Shown here one piece after another: positions 61,167 through 64,000 of a stretch of 64,000 nt of DNA; the first letter of the stretch is position 1, and each line of letters begins with the position of its first letter. The stretch is taken from the NCBI RefSeq assembly GCF_003144395.1, contig NZ_PENZ01000034.1, forward strand, positions 372,001-436,000. The letters run 5' to 3'. This DNA comes from Proteus faecis. Lineage in GTDB: Bacteria; Pseudomonadota; Gammaproteobacteria; Enterobacterales; Enterobacteriaceae. Below the pieces are notes generated by a model, which was given only the letters and a program-made list of their open reading frames with translations, was not told the DNA's origin and searched no databases. The translations under genes were made by a program, and so were the position numbers.

Positions 61167-62120
61167 ATGAAGCTGAAAACCTCAGTCATCGCAGCAGCGA
61201 TGTTATCTTTAACTAATATCACTGTTGCGCAGGCTGCTCAGGAATTAACACCCGAACAAGCTGCAGAACTAAAACCATTTGAAAGAATTACAGTTATCGG
61301 TCGTTTTAACGCCATTTATGAAGCCGCTGATGCGGTCTCTCGTCGTGCGGATAAAGTCGGTGCTGATAGTTTCTATATTCAAGGTCTAGATGATATTAGT
61401 GATAGTGGCAACATGAGTGTTACTGCTGACCTATACCATAAAGATGCACCAAAAGCAGATAAAGAAAGCTATCGTGTTTTTCATGGCGTGAAAGAACTAC
61501 CAAAACCTGAAGCAATTCTGCTACAACCATTTGATACAGTTTCTATCCGTGGTTACTACCCTACAACCCCTGATATTAACAACGCAATTGCAAAAGCGGC
61601 AGCTAAAAAAGGTGCAGCATCATTCTTTATTGTTCGTAACGTATCAACGAATGATGGCGGTAACCAAGAAGTAACAGCTTATATCTACAAAAAAGATGCG
61701 CCTAAACGTGCAATTCAAGCGCCAGAGGCTGTCGTTCCTTATGATTCAGAGGCAGGTCGTGCACTTATTGCAGAAGGCGGAGCCGCTGCAAATAAAGTTG
61801 AAAAACCTGGCCTTGCTTCAAATACTGACTTTGATAGAAGCGTAGGTGCTTTTGCTGAAACACAAAGCTCTGGTGCAAGTGGTCGTTACACCGTCACTTT
61901 ACCTGATGGTACTGAAATTCAAGAAGTCAACAAAGCAGCGGCTGCATTAATGGATCCTTTTGATACCATTACTTTCAGTGGCTACTTTGTGAACTCACCA
62001 GAAATCTCGTATCAGGTTGCTAAGCGTGCAGCAGCAAAAGGCGCTAAGTTCTACCATATTACAAATGAATGGCAAAGTGATGGTGGTACAGTCACTATTA
62101 CTGCTGATCTGTTCAAGTAA
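61167..62120 (+). CDS. ydgH: Periplasmic DUF1471 protein YdgH
   Basis: 317 residues from MKLKTSVIAAAMLSLTNITV with AAGGA upstream. Signal peptide cleaved after AQAA. Three DUF1471/YhcN domains follow, each with a TxxGRF/RGYY/SGYF strand and a late G-(N/T)-x-(S/E/T)-VTA-like strand ending in DLYHK, YIYKK or DLFK. E. coli YdgH has the same three-domain build. Function in envelope stress is not established. Confidence 0.93.
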   Translation: MKLKTSVIAAAMLSLTNITVAQAAQELTPEQAAELKPFERITVIGRFNAIYEAADAVSRRADKVGADSFYIQGLDDISDSGNMSVTADLYHKDAPKADKESYRVFHGVKELPKPEAILLQPFDTVSIRGYYPTTPDINNAIAKAAAKKGAASFFIVRNVSTNDGGNQEVTAYIYKKDAPKRAIQAPEAVVPYDSEAGRALIAEGGAAANKVEKPGLASNTDFDRSVGAFAETQSSGASGRYTVTLPDGTEIQEVNKAAAALMDPFDTITFSGYFVNSPEISYQVAKRAAAKGAKFYHITNEWQSDGGTVTITADLFK

Positions 62121-62140
62121 TAAAAGTTTCCCATTAAAAA

Positions 62141-62166
62141 ACCTTGCTCTAGCAAGGTTTTTTTTA
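62141..62166 (+). terminator. ydgH terminator
   Basis: ACCTTGCT / AGCAAGGT stem, two-base loop, run of nine T. Confidence 0.9.
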
Positions 62167-62382
62167 TTCAAAATTTAATCAAACAATCATTATTTTATAA
62201 AAGTGAATAATTTTTATGATTTAATGCATAGACAACCAACTCAACTCTCCGTAAAATCTCGCTGTTTTTTAGTGTTTTTATCTTTATTTAAATTTGAGAT
62301 ATTCATATTTATTCTATTTACTGACCAAAAAACAAGAAAATACGCTATTTATTTACAATTTTAATCATGTAGGTAATTATCC

Positions 62383-63777
62383 TTGAATAAGAAACTTGGC
62401 TTAATATCACTCACCGCATTAGTATTAAGCTCAATGGTTGGTGCAGGTGTATTCAGTTTGCCTCAAAATATGGCTGAAGTTGCCAGCCCTGCCGCATTAA
62501 TTATTGGCTGGCTGATAACCGGCATTGGAATCCTCTTTCTTGCTACATCTTTATTACTCCTCTCTCGTCTTAGACCTGATCTTGATGGTGGCATTTTTAC
62601 CTATGCGAAAGAAGGATTTGGTGAATTCATTGGTTTTTGTTCAGCATGGGGTTATTGGGTCTGCGCTGTTGTTGCAAACGTTTCTTATCTTGTTATTGTT
62701 TTTGCTGCCTTTAGTTTTTTTACAGACACACCAGAGAACGTTATTTTTGGTGATGGAAATACATGGCAGGCATTAATTGGAGAATCAATTTTACTTTGGG
62801 TTGTCCATTTTCTTGTATTACGTGGTGTTCAAACTGCAGCTAGTATTAATTTAATGGCGACAATGGCAAAACTCCTTCCTTTAGGATTATTTATTATTGT
62901 CGCGCTATTAGCTTTCAATATGGATATATTTACTCTTGATTTTAAAGGTGTAAATATGGGTGTCCCGGTGTGGGATCAGGTCAAAAATACCATGCTGATT
63001 ACACTGTGGGTATTTATTGGTATTGAAGGTGCCGTCGTAGTTTCCGCAAGAGCCAAAAATCGTCGTGATGTTGGCTTAGCAACAGTACTTGCCGTTGTTA
63101 TCGCATTAATTATCTATATCCTCGTCACTTTATTATCGCAAGGCTTGGTTAGCCAAGCAGAGTTGGCATCAATGAAAAACCCATCAATGGCGCCATTACT
63201 CGTTCAGCTTATTGGTGGCATAGGCGAGATAATTATTGCAGCCGGTCTTATTCTCTCTGTATGTGGTGCTTATTTAAGCTGGACTATTATGGCGGCAGAA
63301 GTGCCATATATTGCTGCACTGCATCATTCATTTCCTAAACAATTAGGAATACAGAATAAAAATGATGCTCCTTCATCTTCATTATGGTTTACCAATTGTG
63401 CTGTCCAATTCTCTTTAGTTTTAATTTGGTTGACCGGAAGTAACTACAATACACTGTTAACCATTGCATCAGAGATGATCCTTGTCCCTTACTTTCTTGT
63501 CGGTGCATTTTTATTTAAAGTCGCAATCGCACGTAGCAGTCGTGCTCTATTATTAATAGCAATACCTGCAAGTCTATACGGTTTATGGCTACTTTATGCA
63601 TCAGGTGTTATTAATTTATTGCTCTCTGTCGTTCTGTATGCCCCCGGTATTCTGATGTTTTTATACACACGAAAACAGTACAAAGACAAAAAGCCTCTAT
63701 TCTTGAGTGAAAAGATCCTGTTAGCTCTTGTCTTATTTGGCGCAATTCCGGCATTAGGCTACTTAATTTTTTACTAA
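62383..63777 (+). CDS. ydgI: APC-family basic amino-acid antiporter YdgI (ArcD-like)
   Basis: 464 residues, starting with TTG 62383 (LNKKLGLISLTALVLSSMVG), preceded by AGG. The length matches E. coli YdgI from this codon. Twelve or so transmembrane helices; GAGVFSLPQNMAEVASPAAL is the conserved first-helix substrate motif and FIGIEGAVVVSARAKNRRDVG the helix 6 region. Probably exchanges arginine/ornithine or related amino acids. Confidence 0.92.
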   Translation: MNKKLGLISLTALVLSSMVGAGVFSLPQNMAEVASPAALIIGWLITGIGILFLATSLLLLSRLRPDLDGGIFTYAKEGFGEFIGFCSAWGYWVCAVVANVSYLVIVFAAFSFFTDTPENVIFGDGNTWQALIGESILLWVVHFLVLRGVQTAASINLMATMAKLLPLGLFIIVALLAFNMDIFTLDFKGVNMGVPVWDQVKNTMLITLWVFIGIEGAVVVSARAKNRRDVGLATVLAVVIALIIYILVTLLSQGLVSQAELASMKNPSMAPLLVQLIGGIGEIIIAAGLILSVCGAYLSWTIMAAEVPYIAALHHSFPKQLGIQNKNDAPSSSLWFTNCAVQFSLVLIWLTGSNYNTLLTIASEMILVPYFLVGAFLFKVAIARSSRALLLIAIPASLYGLWLLYASGVINLLLSVVLYAPGILMFLYTRKQYKDKKPLFLSEKILLALVLFGAIPALGYLIFY

Positions 63778-63786
63778 AGACAATCT

Positions 63787-63814
63787 GAGAGGTACTAGAG
63801 AAACGGTACCTCTC
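63787..63814 (+). terminator. ydgI terminator
   Basis: GAGAGGTAC / GTACCTCTC stem followed by a pyrimidine-rich tract. Confidence 0.75.
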
Positions 63815-63962
63815 TTCTCCTTCCTTCCCCCCTCACTTCAGTTAAGCGCCTTCCTGCTAAGCTGTTATTTTTAACTTAGATGGTTAGGTATATATAAATT
63901 AAGAAACATATAGTATGTTGTAACTAATATAGAGATAGTCATTAATTAGCTGGGTAATAAAA

Positions 63963-63995
63963 AACCCACAAGAAGTATAACTTCTCGTGGGTCTA
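63963..63995. terminator. Hairpin at the window end
   Basis: ACCCACAAGAAGT / ACTTCTCGTGGGT stem with one mismatch. T-run lies on the complement side, so it probably ends a gene beyond the window. Confidence 0.55.
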
Positions 63996-64000
63996 AACAT

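Noticed and set aside
1-64000. tRNA or rRNA genes
   Set aside because: I looked for tRNA-like arms and a tRNA attachment site for the prophage and saw none; a tRNA scan would settle it.

Overview
The window looks like chromosome of a Proteus species, most probably P. mirabilis or a close relative. The non-phage DNA is AT-rich and carries enterobacterial housekeeping genes in familiar pairs (fnr next to uspE; pntAB divergent from ydgH-ydgI; ahpC-ahpF). It also carries the chromosomal chloramphenicol acetyltransferase typical of Proteus. An intact P2-type prophage of about 32.7 kb fills the middle. All identifications come from reading sequence and protein motifs; no database search was run.

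Left arm (1-7156): a tyrosine recombinase cut by the window edge; AMP nucleosidase (amn); a very AT-rich gene whose N-terminus matches the WEK(I/M)xxFF translocation signal of Salmonella type III effectors; an AEC transporter; a GNAT acetyltransferase; a DUF805 membrane protein; and cat with a leader peptide and a stem-loop that looks like a translational attenuator.

Prophage (7157-39946): bounded by a 41-bp perfect direct repeat that is the 3' end of ahpF. Going backwards from cos the order is that of P2: Q P / O N M L X, lysis, R S / V W J I H / FI FII E T U D ogr, attachment site, int, C, cox, small early genes, A. Ogr-type boxes (TTGT-N12-ACAA) precede the late operons, gpE has a -1 frameshift site for E', and a cos-like sequence follows Q. 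Tail-fibre chaperone gene G is missing. Three cargo sites hold AT-rich genes: (i) between ogr and attL, a DarT-DarG toxin-antitoxin pair; (ii) between S and V, a protein with a HEPN-type RxxxxH motif; (iii) between cos and A, a KAP-type P-loop NTPase facing a small membrane protein and a truncated terminase-ATPase lookalike that are translationally coupled to gpA. Site (iii) is the best candidate for an undescribed phage-competition system.

Right arm (39906-64000): ahpF, ahpC and an OxyR operator; an unknown exported protein; a ScrY/RafY-like porin; a PadR-family NfeR-like regulator with a greatly expanded His/Cys region, preceded by three palindromic operators and a Fur-type box; a group II PLP decarboxylase homologue in which the Schiff-base lysine motif reads EPFQ; a quinone oxidoreductase; a four-gene DMSO-reductase-type operon (dmsA, dmsB, dmsC plus a polyferredoxin) with an FNR class II promoter; fnr with its own FNR box; uspE; pntAB; ydgH and ydgI.

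Functional links: the anaerobic regulator Fnr lies beside the dms operon it probably controls. AhpCF is the peroxide-detoxifying pair under OxyR, and the phage integrates without damaging ahpF because its attachment core restores the last codons.
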